Assembly: GCA_023251835.1 (NCBI GenBank)
Contig: JAHEXZ010000023.1
Span: 1 to 64,000, forward strand
DNA from: Bacteroidota bacterium
Lineage (GTDB): Bacteria > Bacteroidota > Bacteroidia > 2-12-FULL-35-15
Reading direction: 5' to 3'
DNA length: 64,000 bases
The notes beneath the pieces are model-generated. The model was not told where the DNA came from, did no database searches, and was given only the letters and a program-made list of their open reading frames with translations. This document shows positions 9,327 to 18,335 of this stretch, one piece after another; position 1 is the stretch's first letter, and the number at the start of each line of letters is the position of its first letter. Position numbers and translations under genes: made by a program.

Positions 9327-9995
9327 TTAGTGACCTCCACCATGTTCTTCAGCTCCCGCAGCAGGTTGCTCCCTTTTTGCCGAATCAGTGGCAGCAGCAG
9401 TGCTCTCAGTAGTAGCAGGTGGTGTTACAGCTTCTTCTTTAGGTTTTTCCGCAGCCCCATGTTCGCCATGCTCTGCTGCTTTTGTTTCACCATGTTCTCC
9501 TGCAGCAGCTCCATGGCCGCCTCCGAATAATTTGTCTTTAAACAAGAAAGCGGCAGCCCCCCCTCCTCCAAGTACAACCACTAGAATAACTATAATAATA
9601 ACAAGTTTCTTTTTAGACTTTGGCTTTGTTTCAGTTTCCGATTCTTTTTTATGAGAATCACCATGCCCCTGACCTCCACTGGCAACTTTTTTCTGCACGG
9701 TTTTTTTATTTCCTTTTTCAGGGCTTACTCCAAGTATATATTTATTATGTAAATGTTCAAGTACTGTATCTTCATTTCCCTGAAATTCTTTAACAATACG
9801 TGGAACTAAGCGAAGTTTTGATTTTTGGTGTTTGTTAAAAAAATCGGTAAGTTTCGCTTCAAATTCGCTACCACTCATTGCAACATGAGTTTTTGCAATT
9901 TCTTCAGGTGTTGTTTCACTGCTGTCAGACGTTCCGGTTTCCGAGATGTCCATTGCTTCATCATTGCTCAGTGTTTCGTTTGTTTCTTCGCTCAT
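9327..9995 (-). CDS. Single-pass membrane protein with His/Ala/Glu-rich tail, unknown function
   Basis: I do not recognise a named family. The 222-residue product begins with an acidic, Ser/Thr-rich stretch. Residues about 35-95 form a compact, probably helical, domain (GSEFEAKLTDFFNKHQKSKLRLVPRIVKEF...LEHLHNKYILG). A basic linker (KPKSKKK) leads into one transmembrane segment (LVIIIVILVVVLGGGGAAAFLF, about 130-152). The end is a low-complexity tail rich in HGE/HGAA and Ala/Pro. With basic residues before the membrane span, the compact domain is probably cytoplasmic and the His-rich tail periplasmic. The tail might bind metal, but it could equally be a disordered tether. It is a single gene, upstream of nothing obviously related. 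Confidence 0.7.
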   Translation of the reverse strand: MSEETNETLSNDEAMDISETGTSDSSETTPEEIAKTHVAMSGSEFEAKLTDFFNKHQKSKLRLVPRIVKEFQGNEDTVLEHLHNKYILGVSPEKGNKKTVQKKVASGGQGHGDSHKKESETETKPKSKKKLVIIIVILVVVLGGGGAAAFLFKDKLFGGGHGAAAGEHGETKAAEHGEHGAAEKPKEEAVTPPATTESTAAATDSAKREQPAAGAEEHGGGH

Positions 9996-10147
9996 AGCAG
10001 AAAAGTATTAATAAATTAAAAAATAAATCTCAGGTAAAAAAAGTTTCTTAATTCTATGTGTTAAAGATAGAAATATTTGTTCAATTCAATAATGTTCTTA
10101 AAATTTTTTTAATTCCTGTTAAATAAAAAATAAACATACAATAATAA

Positions 10148-11179
10148 TTACTCTGTATCAAACAAACTTCCTTTATGTGGGCGGGGAAGCTTGCCAAGAT
10201 GCCTGTATGCAAGCTCAGTAGCTTCTCGTCCTCTTGGTGTTCGTACTAAGTAACCTTCCTGTATTAAAAATGGTTCGTATACTTCTTCTATGGTTCCGGC
10301 TTCTTCACCCACTGCTGTAGAAATAGTGGTAATGCCAACAGGCCCTCCTTTGAATTTTTCTATCAGTGTTGACAGGATGCGAATATCCATTTCATCCAAG
10401 CCATTTTTATCAACGTTTAATGCGGATAAGCTGATGTGTGCAATTTCAATATCAATTGCACCATTGCCTTTTATTTGTGCAAAATCACGGATACGTCTCA
10501 ACAGCGCATTTGCAATACGTGGGGTACCCCTGCTCCTGCGGGCAATCTCATGCGCTGCATCATCGGTAATAGGTACATTTAATATGCCGGCTGCACGCAC
10601 AATTATTTTTTTTAGCAGAGCAGAACTATAATAGTTTAAACGGGAATTGATTCCAAAGCGGGCACGTAATGGCGATGTTAACAGACCACTTCTGGTGGTT
10701 GCCCCAATTAAAGTAAAAGGGTTTAATTTGATTTGAACACTACGTGCATTGGGGCCGCTGTCAATCATAATGTCAATTTTATAGTCCTCCATAGCAGAGT
10801 AAAGATATTCTTCTACGATAGGGCTTAAACGGTGTATTTCGTCAATAAAAAGAACATCGTACTCTTCTAAGTTAGTTAATAACCCTGCCAGATCACCTGG
10901 TTTGTCAAGTACAGGCCCTGAAGTTATTTTTATATTTACTCCCAATTCAGATGCAATAATATTTGCAAGGGTAGTTTTACCTAAGCCAGGAGGGCCATGC
11001 AACAATACATGATCCAGCGCTTCATTGCGCAATTTTGCTGCCTGAACAAATATTTTTAAATTTTCTACAACTTCCTGCTGCCCTGTAAAATCAGTAAACT
11101 CAGATGGCCTTAACACTTTTTCAAACTCTTTTTCGGCTGAGCTTAAATTTTCTGAATTGGGATCTATATTGGGATTCAT
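10148..11179 (-). CDS. ruvB: RuvB, Holliday junction branch migration helicase
   Basis: The 343-residue product is a full-length RuvB. It has Walker [10 protein letters not shown], Walker B DEIHRL, sensor 1 GATTRSGLL with arginine finger region PLRARFG, and the C-terminal winged helix ending [15 protein letters not shown]. RuvB hexamers, with RuvA, drive branch migration at Holliday junctions during recombinational repair in the cytoplasm. ruvA and ruvC are not adjacent, which is common outside Proteobacteria. The start at 11179 gives [20 protein letters not shown], the usual short leader before the [12 protein letters not shown] motif. Confidence 0.97.
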   Translation of the reverse strand: MNPNIDPNSENLSSAEKEFEKVLRPSEFTDFTGQQEVVENLKIFVQAAKLRNEALDHVLLHGPPGLGKTTLANIIASELGVNIKITSGPVLDKPGDLAGLLTNLEEYDVLFIDEIHRLSPIVEEYLYSAMEDYKIDIMIDSGPNARSVQIKLNPFTLIGATTRSGLLTSPLRARFGINSRLNYYSSALLKKIIVRAAGILNVPITDDAAHEIARRSRGTPRIANALLRRIRDFAQIKGNGAIDIEIAHISLSALNVDKNGLDEMDIRILSTLIEKFKGGPVGITTISTAVGEEAGTIEEVYEPFLIQEGYLVRTPRGREATELAYRHLGKLPRPHKGSLFDTE

Positions 11180-11279
11180 TTTAATTAAGTATTATGTATT
11201 GAGTGTACAAAGTATTAAGTGCTAATATAGTGGAATAAGTGCTATGAATATAATTCAAATTTTGGCTCTCGTATCTTCT

Positions 11280-13376
11280 CTATTTTACAATTAATTTTTT
11301 TGTAAAACGTTTCTTGTCAACAGTAAGTGTTACAAAATAAATACCTGCAGAAAGGTTGTTTTTTTTATAAACAGTATATTGATATTCGCCAACAATCAAC
11401 TCTCCCTCTTTTAATGAGATTAGTTTGCGTCCCATCATGTCATAAATGGCAAGTTCTACTTTTTGTTTATTGAGAAGATTGAAATAAATCATTGCGTTTT
11501 CCTCCGCAGGGTTAGGATATACATTAAAGTTGATACTGTTGTATACATCGTCTTCAATACCGGTTGCTTCAGTGATATTAATATCATCAATATAAATATT
11601 ATTTCCGCCATTACTTATAAAACGAAATAGGATATACAAGTTTGTTTCAGTGGCATATCCCGAGAGGTTAACACTTTGTTCTACCCATTGGCTGGCAGAA
11701 GGTGTAAATGAACTGCTTTGTACACCTGCTGTTGAAAGAGCTGCTCCTGTTATTGTTCTGCGTAATGCCCATGATAGCCCACAGTTGTTTGAAACTAATA
11801 TTTGTAGCTTGTCCGCTGAGGACGATGTTTTCTGGGCATGGGCTACTTTAAATGTTAAAGTAGGAGTGCTGGCTGCAATAGCTGTTATATCAATGGAAGG
11901 GCTTATTAACTCATCAATATATCCATCATACGAGCTGGAATTTGTTATTTTCACTGATTTGGAACCGGTTGCTGCTGCTGAAGTTGTTTGTGTCCAGGTA
12001 TTTCCTCCAGGGTCCTGGTTGCGAACCTGCCAGTCGGTATTTGGAATGGCGGTACCTTCAAAGCCCTCTGAATACATAGAAGCATTGTACATAGCTGTGG
12101 AAGAATTTACTGTTACATAGCTGGTTTTGGTGGTACTTGCCGTTTCAGTACCTCTTGTAACGGTTAAACTAACATTATACACACCCGGGGTATTGTATTG
12201 TATTACCGGTGCGGAATCAGAAGAGGATGAAGGTATCCCCCCCTGAAATGTCCAGCTCCAGGAGGTTGGATCTCCATTCCAGGAAAGATCGGAAAAAGTA
12301 AGAGAATTACCCTGGCAAGCCGTATTATTTACATCATTTGATTCAAAATCGGCTTTACACAATATGGCTGGTAAACTTACACCTGTGGTTGTGAGATTGG
12401 AGCTTGTCCATAAGCTGCTTCTCTGCCCTATAGAACTGGTTAATGCATCGCGCATACGTGTTTTTTGCCCATCAGTAAACATTGTAGGGCAATAAGAATA
12501 TTCCATAAAGTTTTGAACATTATCCAATGGGCTGCCACATGTTGCTCCGGAGAGATTACAGGTGGTCCATCCTTCTGTTGGGGGAGTATCACTTACATTG
12601 TCAGAGCCGCTGCAATCTACTCCCGGATCATTGGTGCCGCCCCAGGTATGTAACAGGTTCAGAAAATGCCCTACCTCATGTGCCAATGCATGCGAGCGGG
12701 TTGAGCTACCGGTTCCTGTACTTCCTATATAATTTGATAAAATAAGAATCCCATCTGTGGTGGATGGAAATGCTGTTCCAGGTAGATAAGCATATCCGGC
12801 AACACCTGATGAGCCTATGGTTTTTACTGTCCATATATTCAGATATTTATCTCTGGGCCATGGATTTAATTTAGAACCATCATCGGCATTATTGGTTTCA
12901 TTAGAAGCAATACGGTCAATGCCATTGGTACAATTGCCATTAGGATCTTTTTGCGCCAGGCGGAATTCAATTTCGCAATCGGCAGCAATGGATTGAAATT
13001 GACTTACTGTGCTTGCAGCATTGGCATTAAGTTTACGATAATCTTCATTTAAAATTCTTACTGCATCAATTACCTGCTCATCTGAGATATTTTCTGTGCC
13101 CCCCTGATGTATTACATGAAATACAACCGGGATAATATATACAGGAAGAAGTTCTTTTTTATTTTCAGAGTAGCCCGTTGCAAAGGACTGTTGATCATGT
13201 ATTGCCAATACTGCTTCACGTTGCAGATATTCCTGTTTCAGCTTGGGATTTGCATTCAGTATAGTATTCACTGCTTCACTGCTTCCGCAATGAAAATAAT
13301 TTTCTTGTGCGTGTGTTAACAAATTCTGAAAACAAAAGAAAAATACAGCATGAAAAAGCAGAATACATTTTTTCAT
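11280..13376 (-). CDS. Secreted M43 (pappalysin/cytophagalysin-type) zinc metalloprotease with PKD and T9SS domains
   Basis: The 698-residue product starts with a signal peptide (MKKCILLFHAVFFFCF ... HAQ). The catalytic domain contains HEVGHFLNLLH (His233, Glu234, His237, His243), the extended metzincin zinc motif HExxHxxGxxH-like of family M43, and a Met-turn candidate NFMEYSYC about 60 residues later. A PKD-like domain follows (about 350-430: FSDLSWNGDPTSWSWTF ... PGVYNVSLTV). Then comes a jellyroll-like segment with NNIYIDDINI, and a T9SS type A sorting domain (YPNPAEENAM ... AGIYFVTL ... KKLIVK). It is expected to be a surface or released protease. A paralogue with the same layout lies at 14279-16378, so the two probably arose by duplication. 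The third ligand spacing was read from the sequence and not modelled. Confidence 0.92.
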   Translation of the reverse strand: MKKCILLFHAVFFFCFQNLLTHAQENYFHCGSSEAVNTILNANPKLKQEYLQREAVLAIHDQQSFATGYSENKKELLPVYIIPVVFHVIHQGGTENISDEQVIDAVRILNEDYRKLNANAASTVSQFQSIAADCEIEFRLAQKDPNGNCTNGIDRIASNETNNADDGSKLNPWPRDKYLNIWTVKTIGSSGVAGYAYLPGTAFPSTTDGILILSNYIGSTGTGSSTRSHALAHEVGHFLNLLHTWGGTNDPGVDCSGSDNVSDTPPTEGWTTCNLSGATCGSPLDNVQNFMEYSYCPTMFTDGQKTRMRDALTSSIGQRSSLWTSSNLTTTGVSLPAILCKADFESNDVNNTACQGNSLTFSDLSWNGDPTSWSWTFQGGIPSSSSDSAPVIQYNTPGVYNVSLTVTRGTETASTTKTSYVTVNSSTAMYNASMYSEGFEGTAIPNTDWQVRNQDPGGNTWTQTTSAAATGSKSVKITNSSSYDGYIDELISPSIDITAIAASTPTLTFKVAHAQKTSSSADKLQILVSNNCGLSWALRRTITGAALSTAGVQSSSFTPSASQWVEQSVNLSGYATETNLYILFRFISNGGNNIYIDDINITEATGIEDDVYNSINFNVYPNPAEENAMIYFNLLNKQKVELAIYDMMGRKLISLKEGELIVGEYQYTVYKKNNLSAGIYFVTLTVDKKRFTKKLIVK

Positions 13377-13407
13377 AGGCTCGGCTATTTAAAGGGTAAA
13401 TGTTTTG

Positions 13408-14151
13408 CTAATCATAATCTTTTATTGATGAAAGCACATCTTTTATCCTGTCGGTATTATTAAGTATATCAAAATATTTTCTTGAAACTGTTGCCGGGTC
13501 TGAAAGCTGGTTGTTTACTTTATATTCAATAAAGTTTTCCAGCCGGCTGAAATCATCTTTTGATGCTTTTCTGATTTCACTTTGCATTTCCGTATCAACA
13601 ACTCCCGGAGCAATAGAAAATATTTTAAAGCTCTTATGAACCGATTTGGACGCGTGTTCTGCCCTTATTTTTTGCTCAACATCCACAACACGGCTGAACA
13701 TATCTATTCCTGATTTAGAAGCGCAATATACAGCCCAACCATCAACAGGTACTTTACCGGCACCCGAGCTGATGTTTACAATTACTTTTTCTGCATCAAC
13801 AGTATCATAACAATTGATAAAAGCATTAGTAAGCACACTTGGTGCTATTAAATTAAGTGTGTAATTTTTTATGATGACTGATGCATCTAATTTTCCGACA
13901 GGCCTTATAAAACCTAATGTTCCGGCATTATTTATAAGGTATATTTTTTTTGCATTAGCATGCAGCTCAAATTTAAATCCGGCAAGAGCTATTGAATCGG
14001 ATAAGTCAAGATAAAAATGCCTGTAGTTGGGGTGTTCGATGGAACGCTGGCGGGAAATACCAATAACTTTGTTAGAAGGGCTATCTAATAAATAGTCGGC
14101 AAATGCTTTGCCTATACCTCTGCTTGTTCCTGTTATGTAATAGTAATTCAA
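13408..14151 (-). CDS. Short-chain dehydrogenase/reductase (SDR), benzil/sepiapterin-reductase-like
   Basis: The 247-residue product has a classical SDR layout. The N-terminal cofactor motif is TGTSRGIGKAFA, the NNAG motif is INNAGTLG, and the active site is Tyr142-x3-Lys146 (YCASKSG) with the preceding Ser in NISSGAG. The early Ser/Arg after the glycine motif (TSRGIG, SRQRS) suggests NADPH use. The substrate cannot be told; the closest annotation I recall for such Bacteroidota proteins is (S)-benzoin-forming benzil reductase. It sits between two M43 protease genes on the same strand but looks functionally unrelated to them. Confidence 0.85.
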   Translation of the reverse strand: MNYYYITGTSRGIGKAFADYLLDSPSNKVIGISRQRSIEHPNYRHFYLDLSDSIALAGFKFELHANAKKIYLINNAGTLGFIRPVGKLDASVIIKNYTLNLIAPSVLTNAFINCYDTVDAEKVIVNISSGAGKVPVDGWAVYCASKSGIDMFSRVVDVEQKIRAEHASKSVHKSFKIFSIAPGVVDTEMQSEIRKASKDDFSRLENFIEYKVNNQLSDPATVSRKYFDILNNTDRIKDVLSSIKDYD

Positions 14152-14278
14152 TGTATTGTTGTTTTTTGAGTAAAATAAAGTTAAACATTAGAAATAACAA
14201 AAGCAAACAGGAGGAATTTAACTTTTTATTCTTATTTATGCTTTTTAAGCCAGCATAGTAGTCAGCTGCCATGTTGCT

Positions 14279-16378
14279 TTAATGCGCAGTGGTGATAACC
14301 AATTTTCGTGTAACGAGCTTTCTGTCTGCAAAGAGGGTTATAAAGTATGTTCCGGGTGAAAGAGCATTTTTTTCAGGAATTGAATACTGGTGTTTACCCG
14401 CACTCAAAATACCATTATAAATAGTTAAAACTTCTTTTCCGGTTAAATCATAAACCTTGAGTTCTACTTTTTGTTCATCAGGAATGGTAAATAAAACAGC
14501 AGTATTTTTTTCTGCTGGATTAGGGTATATGTTTAAATCAACAGTAGTAGTATAAACAGGCTCATCAACAGAGGTAGCAGAAGTATCGCTGATGTTGATA
14601 TCATCAATAAAAATGTTATTGCCGCCATCGCTGGTGAAGCGGAACAAAATAAATAATTTGGTTTGTGAAATAAAGCTGGATAATGGAATAGCTTGTTGTT
14701 TCCATTGACTGCTGTTCGGAGTAAATGGAGTATTTTGAACACCCGCTGTTGCAAGAGTTTCTCCTGAAATAGTTTTGCGTAATACCCATGTTAAGCCACA
14801 GTTGGTTGAAACATATATTTGTAATTTATCTGCTGAAGCAGAAGTTCTTTGAGCATAAGCAACTTTGAATGTTAATGTGGGAGCATTACCTGCTATGGCA
14901 GCAACATTGATTGACGGGCTTATCAACTCATCTATAGTGGCGGCTGCATCAGCAGTATTAGTTATCATTACAGACTTGCTGCCCGATGCTGCTGCAATAT
15001 TTGTTTGCTTCCATGTATTTCCGCCTGGTAATGGGTTGCGGACTTTCCAGTCACTATTGGGTATTGTTATTCCTTCAAATCCTTCTGAATATAAAGGCCC
15101 TGAATAAACTGCTGACGAAGGATTAACAGTTATATAAGCTGTTTTAGCAGCACTTACCGAACCGGTTCCATTTGATATGGTTAATCCAACATCATATACA
15201 CCAGGTGTATTATATAGTATAGTAGGTGCAGAGTCAGTTGATGTTGCAGGAGTTCCACCAGGGAAGTTCCAATTCCAGGTAGTAGCTTTTCCATTCCATG
15301 ACAGGTCTGTAAAAGTTAAGCTATTGCCCTGGCAAACAGTATTTGCTGTGTTGCTGGATTTAAAATCGGCCTGACATAATACATCAGGCATATTTACACC
15401 AGTTACAAGCAGGTTAGAGGGAGACCATAAGTTGTTTCGGCCTGCCGTGTTATCATCAAGAGCATCGCGCATGCGTTGTCCCTGGTCATGTGTAAACATT
15501 TTATTACAATAGGAATAATCCATGTAATTCTGAAAGTTTTCGTTAACACCAGGGTTACAAATTTGATAAGAAGAAGGATTGTTAATATTAGGGCAATCAA
15601 GATAACCTTGTGTTACAGGGGTATCATTTACGTAATCATCACTATTGCAATCGGTAGCAGCATTGCTAAATCCAAATACATGCAATAGGTTGAGCCAGTG
15701 GCCCACTTCATGGGTTAACACTCGCGAATGATAAACTGAGCTTGTGCCAATTGAGCCCAGATAAGAATGTAAAACAACAATTGCATCCCAGGGATCACCA
15801 TAGCCCAACCAGCCTGGCAGGTATGTATAACCAGCTGCTGAGAAACCATCGCTAAATATAATATCTCTTACTACATAAACATTAAGATATTTTGTAGGAT
15901 CCCATGTATAAGAATAAAGTGTTGGTGAAGTATCATCCCAGTCGGTATCAGGGTCATAATAATGAATAATACCATTAGTACAGTTACCATTTGGAGCAAC
16001 TTGAGCGAGTTCAAAATGAATGCCTGTGGAATCTGCAATTGATTTAAAAGAAGTGATAATACTTGTTGTATCTGCATTATTTTTTGCAAAATCACGATTT
16101 AAGATGTTTACAGCATCTATTACCTGGTTATCCTGAATATTCTCGCCTCCATTAAGGTGTAAGATATGAAATACAACAGGGATAGTATAAGTCCCGGACA
16201 TAGATTTTTTCACCGGTAAACTTTTCTTTAGCTGTTCGCGCTGCTCAAACTTAGTTTTTAGTTCAGGATGCTTACGCAGGATTTTATTTGTTACCTGGTC
16301 GGTTCCACAATGTAAGTTATTCTGGGAATAGACATTTATTGCAGATAGGAGTAAAACAAAAAGAGTAATTTCTTTCAT
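14279..16378 (-). CDS. Secreted M43-type zinc metalloprotease with PKD and T9SS domains (paralogue)
   Basis: I take ATG 16378 as the start, where MKEITLFVLLLSAINVYSQ is a good signal peptide. The open frame extends ten codons further to 16408 without one. The 699-residue product parallels the protein at 11280-13376 throughout. It has HEVGHWLNLLH (His223, Glu224, His227, His233), NYMDYSYCNKMF as the Met-turn region, a PKD-like segment (FTDLSWNGKATTWNWNF), the NNIFIDDINI segment, and a T9SS sorting domain (YPNPAEKNTA ... PGTYFITL ... RKLVI). Both begin with a shared pro-region containing LHCGTDQ/FHCGSSE and a Gln/Glu/Lys-rich helix. It is probably exported through the outer membrane and autoprocessed. 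The substrate is unknown. Confidence 0.92.
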   Translation of the reverse strand: MKEITLFVLLLSAINVYSQNNLHCGTDQVTNKILRKHPELKTKFEQREQLKKSLPVKKSMSGTYTIPVVFHILHLNGGENIQDNQVIDAVNILNRDFAKNNADTTSIITSFKSIADSTGIHFELAQVAPNGNCTNGIIHYYDPDTDWDDTSPTLYSYTWDPTKYLNVYVVRDIIFSDGFSAAGYTYLPGWLGYGDPWDAIVVLHSYLGSIGTSSVYHSRVLTHEVGHWLNLLHVFGFSNAATDCNSDDYVNDTPVTQGYLDCPNINNPSSYQICNPGVNENFQNYMDYSYCNKMFTHDQGQRMRDALDDNTAGRNNLWSPSNLLVTGVNMPDVLCQADFKSSNTANTVCQGNSLTFTDLSWNGKATTWNWNFPGGTPATSTDSAPTILYNTPGVYDVGLTISNGTGSVSAAKTAYITVNPSSAVYSGPLYSEGFEGITIPNSDWKVRNPLPGGNTWKQTNIAAASGSKSVMITNTADAAATIDELISPSINVAAIAGNAPTLTFKVAYAQRTSASADKLQIYVSTNCGLTWVLRKTISGETLATAGVQNTPFTPNSSQWKQQAIPLSSFISQTKLFILFRFTSDGGNNIFIDDINISDTSATSVDEPVYTTTVDLNIYPNPAEKNTAVLFTIPDEQKVELKVYDLTGKEVLTIYNGILSAGKHQYSIPEKNALSPGTYFITLFADRKLVTRKLVITTAH

Positions 16379-16445
16379 AGGAAAAGTATTTTGTATTAAA
16401 CAATCCAAAAGTGCCAGTTTCTACGGCCTAAAGTAAACAATTTTG

Positions 16446-16487
16446 AATAAAAAAGCAAAAAAGATATGAATTTTTTGCTTTTTTATT
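16446..16487 (-). terminator. Probable intrinsic terminator after the cystathionine gamma-synthase-type gene
   Basis: The arms 16446-16462 and 16471-16487 are perfect 17-bp reverse complements with an 8-nt loop. They are A/T-rich with one GC pair core, and on the minus strand they end in a run of U. The hairpin lies 30-70 bp past the stop at 16517 and before the protease gene, so it fits termination of the upstream gene. Confidence 0.7.
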
Positions 16488-16516
16488 TGTTTTATATCTG
16501 CTTAAGCAAGGTAGAA

Positions 16517-17674
16517 CTACCCTAAAGCCTGTTTCAAATCCTGGATTAAATCATCAATATCTTCAATACCTACGCTTAATCGTAGTAGTGATTCAACCAC
16601 ACCAGCCTTATCACGCTCTTCCTTAGGGATAGAAGCATGTGTCATAGTTGCCGGATGATTGATGAGGGATTCTACACCCCCTAAAGATTCTGCCAGTGAA
16701 AATACTTTTGTTCGCGAAGCAATTTCAAATGCTTCTTCCTGTTTGTTTCCTTTTAGAGAGAAAGAAATCATACCACCAAAGTCACGCATTTGTTTTTTTG
16801 CTATTTTATGGTTTGGGCTGTCCGGGAAACCAGGCCAGTAAATTTTATCTATTTTGGGATGAATTTTCAGGAACTCTGCAACTTTGCGTCCATTATAGCA
16901 GTGGCGTTCCATACGGATATGCAATGTTTTAATACCTCTTAATACAAGAAAGCTATCTTGTGGACCTGGAGTAGCTCCACAGCTATTATGGATAAACGCT
17001 AATTGCTGGTATAATGCATCATCATTTAAACACAATGCACCCATCACCACATCGCTATGCCCACCCAGATATTTAGTAACCGAGTGCATTACAATATCGG
17101 CTCCAAGTGCCAGTGGATTCTGTAAAAAGGGAGAGGCAAACGTATTGTCCACAGCACAAATAATATTATGAGCTTTTGCAATTAAAGCGCATGCTTCAAT
17201 ATCAATAATCTGCATGGTTGGATTTGTTGGGGTTTCCAGCCATATCATTTTTGTATTTGCATTGATATATTTATAGATGTTATTAGCATCTTTCATATCA
17301 ATAAAATGAAATTTAATGCCAAAATTTGCAAATATTTTAGTATACATACGGTATGTACCTCCATACAAATCATCGCCAGTAATTACTTCATCACCCGGCC
17401 GGAGCAGTTTTGCAACTGCATCAATAGCCCCCATACCACTGGAAAAACATAAACCATATTTAGCCCCTTCCAGCTCAGCCAGGCATTTTTCAAGTGCAGT
17501 ACGTGTAGGGTTCTTGCCACGTGCATAAGCGTAACCCTTATGAACTCCCGGGCTTGCCTGAGTATAGGTGGATGTTTGATAAATAGGAGTCATAATGGCT
17601 CCTGTTGTTGGATCAGGTTCCTGGCCTGCATGTATTGCTTTGGTACCAAAGCCTAAGGTTTTTGTGTCTGTCAT
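16517..17674 (-). CDS. metB: Cystathionine gamma-synthase / gamma-lyase family PLP enzyme
   Basis: The 385-residue product is a full-length Cys/Met-metabolism PLP enzyme. SVTKYLGGHSD carries the Schiff-base lysine (Lys201), and YARGKNPTR, the SGMGAID cofactor loop and GDDLYGGTYR are all present. The family makes cystathionine from an acylated homoserine plus cysteine (MetB) or breaks cystathionine down (gamma-lyase). Sequence motifs alone do not separate the two, so the symbol is tentative. It lies 3 bp downstream of the SanA-like gene on the same strand (stop at 17678), and bshB1 lies before that. The three may be co-transcribed, which would tie them to cysteine and low-molecular-weight thiol metabolism. 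Confidence 0.85.
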   Translation of the reverse strand: MTDTKTLGFGTKAIHAGQEPDPTTGAIMTPIYQTSTYTQASPGVHKGYAYARGKNPTRTALEKCLAELEGAKYGLCFSSGMGAIDAVAKLLRPGDEVITGDDLYGGTYRMYTKIFANFGIKFHFIDMKDANNIYKYINANTKMIWLETPTNPTMQIIDIEACALIAKAHNIICAVDNTFASPFLQNPLALGADIVMHSVTKYLGGHSDVVMGALCLNDDALYQQLAFIHNSCGATPGPQDSFLVLRGIKTLHIRMERHCYNGRKVAEFLKIHPKIDKIYWPGFPDSPNHKIAKKQMRDFGGMISFSLKGNKQEEAFEIASRTKVFSLAESLGGVESLINHPATMTHASIPKEERDKAGVVESLLRLSVGIEDIDDLIQDLKQALG

Positions 17675-17677
17675 GGT

Positions 17678-18319
17678 TTATTCAATTATTATTTTATCTC
17701 CTAAAAATTGGGGTTCCACTCTAAAAAGTATATCCAGAAAAACTTTGTCTCTTGCAAATAGCTCTCTTACCTTTGTTTTAAAACCTTTAAATGTTTCCAC
17801 ATCTTTGGCATTATAACCAAAAGCACTGATGCCGTTTCTTCTCGCAATATAAACCGCTCTTTCATTATGAAATTTTTGGGAAATCACTAAAAATGATGTT
17901 TGTCCAAAGATTTCTTTGGCTCTTATAACAGAATCAAAAGTTCTGAAACCGGCATAATCTAAAAATATCCTGTTGCCAGGAATTCCTCTTTTCAGCAGTT
18001 CATTTTTCATATCCATTGGCTCATTATAATTTTCCTTACTATTATCTCCACTAATGATAATAAACTTTATTTTTCCTTTTTCAAATAATTCAATAGCGGC
18101 ATCAATACGGTTAAAAAAGAAGTCATTGTTGTTTCCATTTTTTAAATATTTACTGGTACCAAGCAGTAAGCCGACTTTATTGGTATCTATCTTGTTGATA
18201 TCATCAGTTATATAGTCTTTACTATTCTTAATAATTGTATCGTTTGCCCAAAAAGTGATTATGTAAATGATCGTGGTTAGAACAAGCAGCGCTATTATAA
18301 CTTTTTTGTAGCGTTTCAT
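17678..18319 (-). CDS. SanA/YdcF-like DUF218 membrane protein
   Basis: I use ATG 18319 (MKRYKKVIIALLVLTTIIYI), which leaves 16 bp after the bshB1 stop. The longer open frame to 18421 overlaps bshB1 by 86 bp and is unlikely. The 213-residue product has one N-terminal membrane anchor and then a DUF218 domain with KVGLLLGTSKY, a FIIISGDN segment and ILDYAG/FRTFDS near the usual active-site pocket, plus a final conserved AFGYNA. The family includes E. coli SanA, linked to envelope barrier function. The biochemical activity is unknown. It is the middle gene of bshB1-sanA-metB. Confidence 0.85.
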   Translation of the reverse strand: MKRYKKVIIALLVLTTIIYIITFWANDTIIKNSKDYITDDINKIDTNKVGLLLGTSKYLKNGNNNDFFFNRIDAAIELFEKGKIKFIIISGDNSKENYNEPMDMKNELLKRGIPGNRIFLDYAGFRTFDSVIRAKEIFGQTSFLVISQKFHNERAVYIARRNGISAFGYNAKDVETFKGFKTKVRELFARDKVFLDILFRVEPQFLGDKIIIE

Positions 18320-18335
18320 AAATAGCTTTCTGAAT

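Noticed and set aside
11650-12120. 156-codon plus-strand frame opposite the M43 protease
   Set aside because: The minus strand carries the conserved protease C-terminal segment; the plus frame has no recognisable features.
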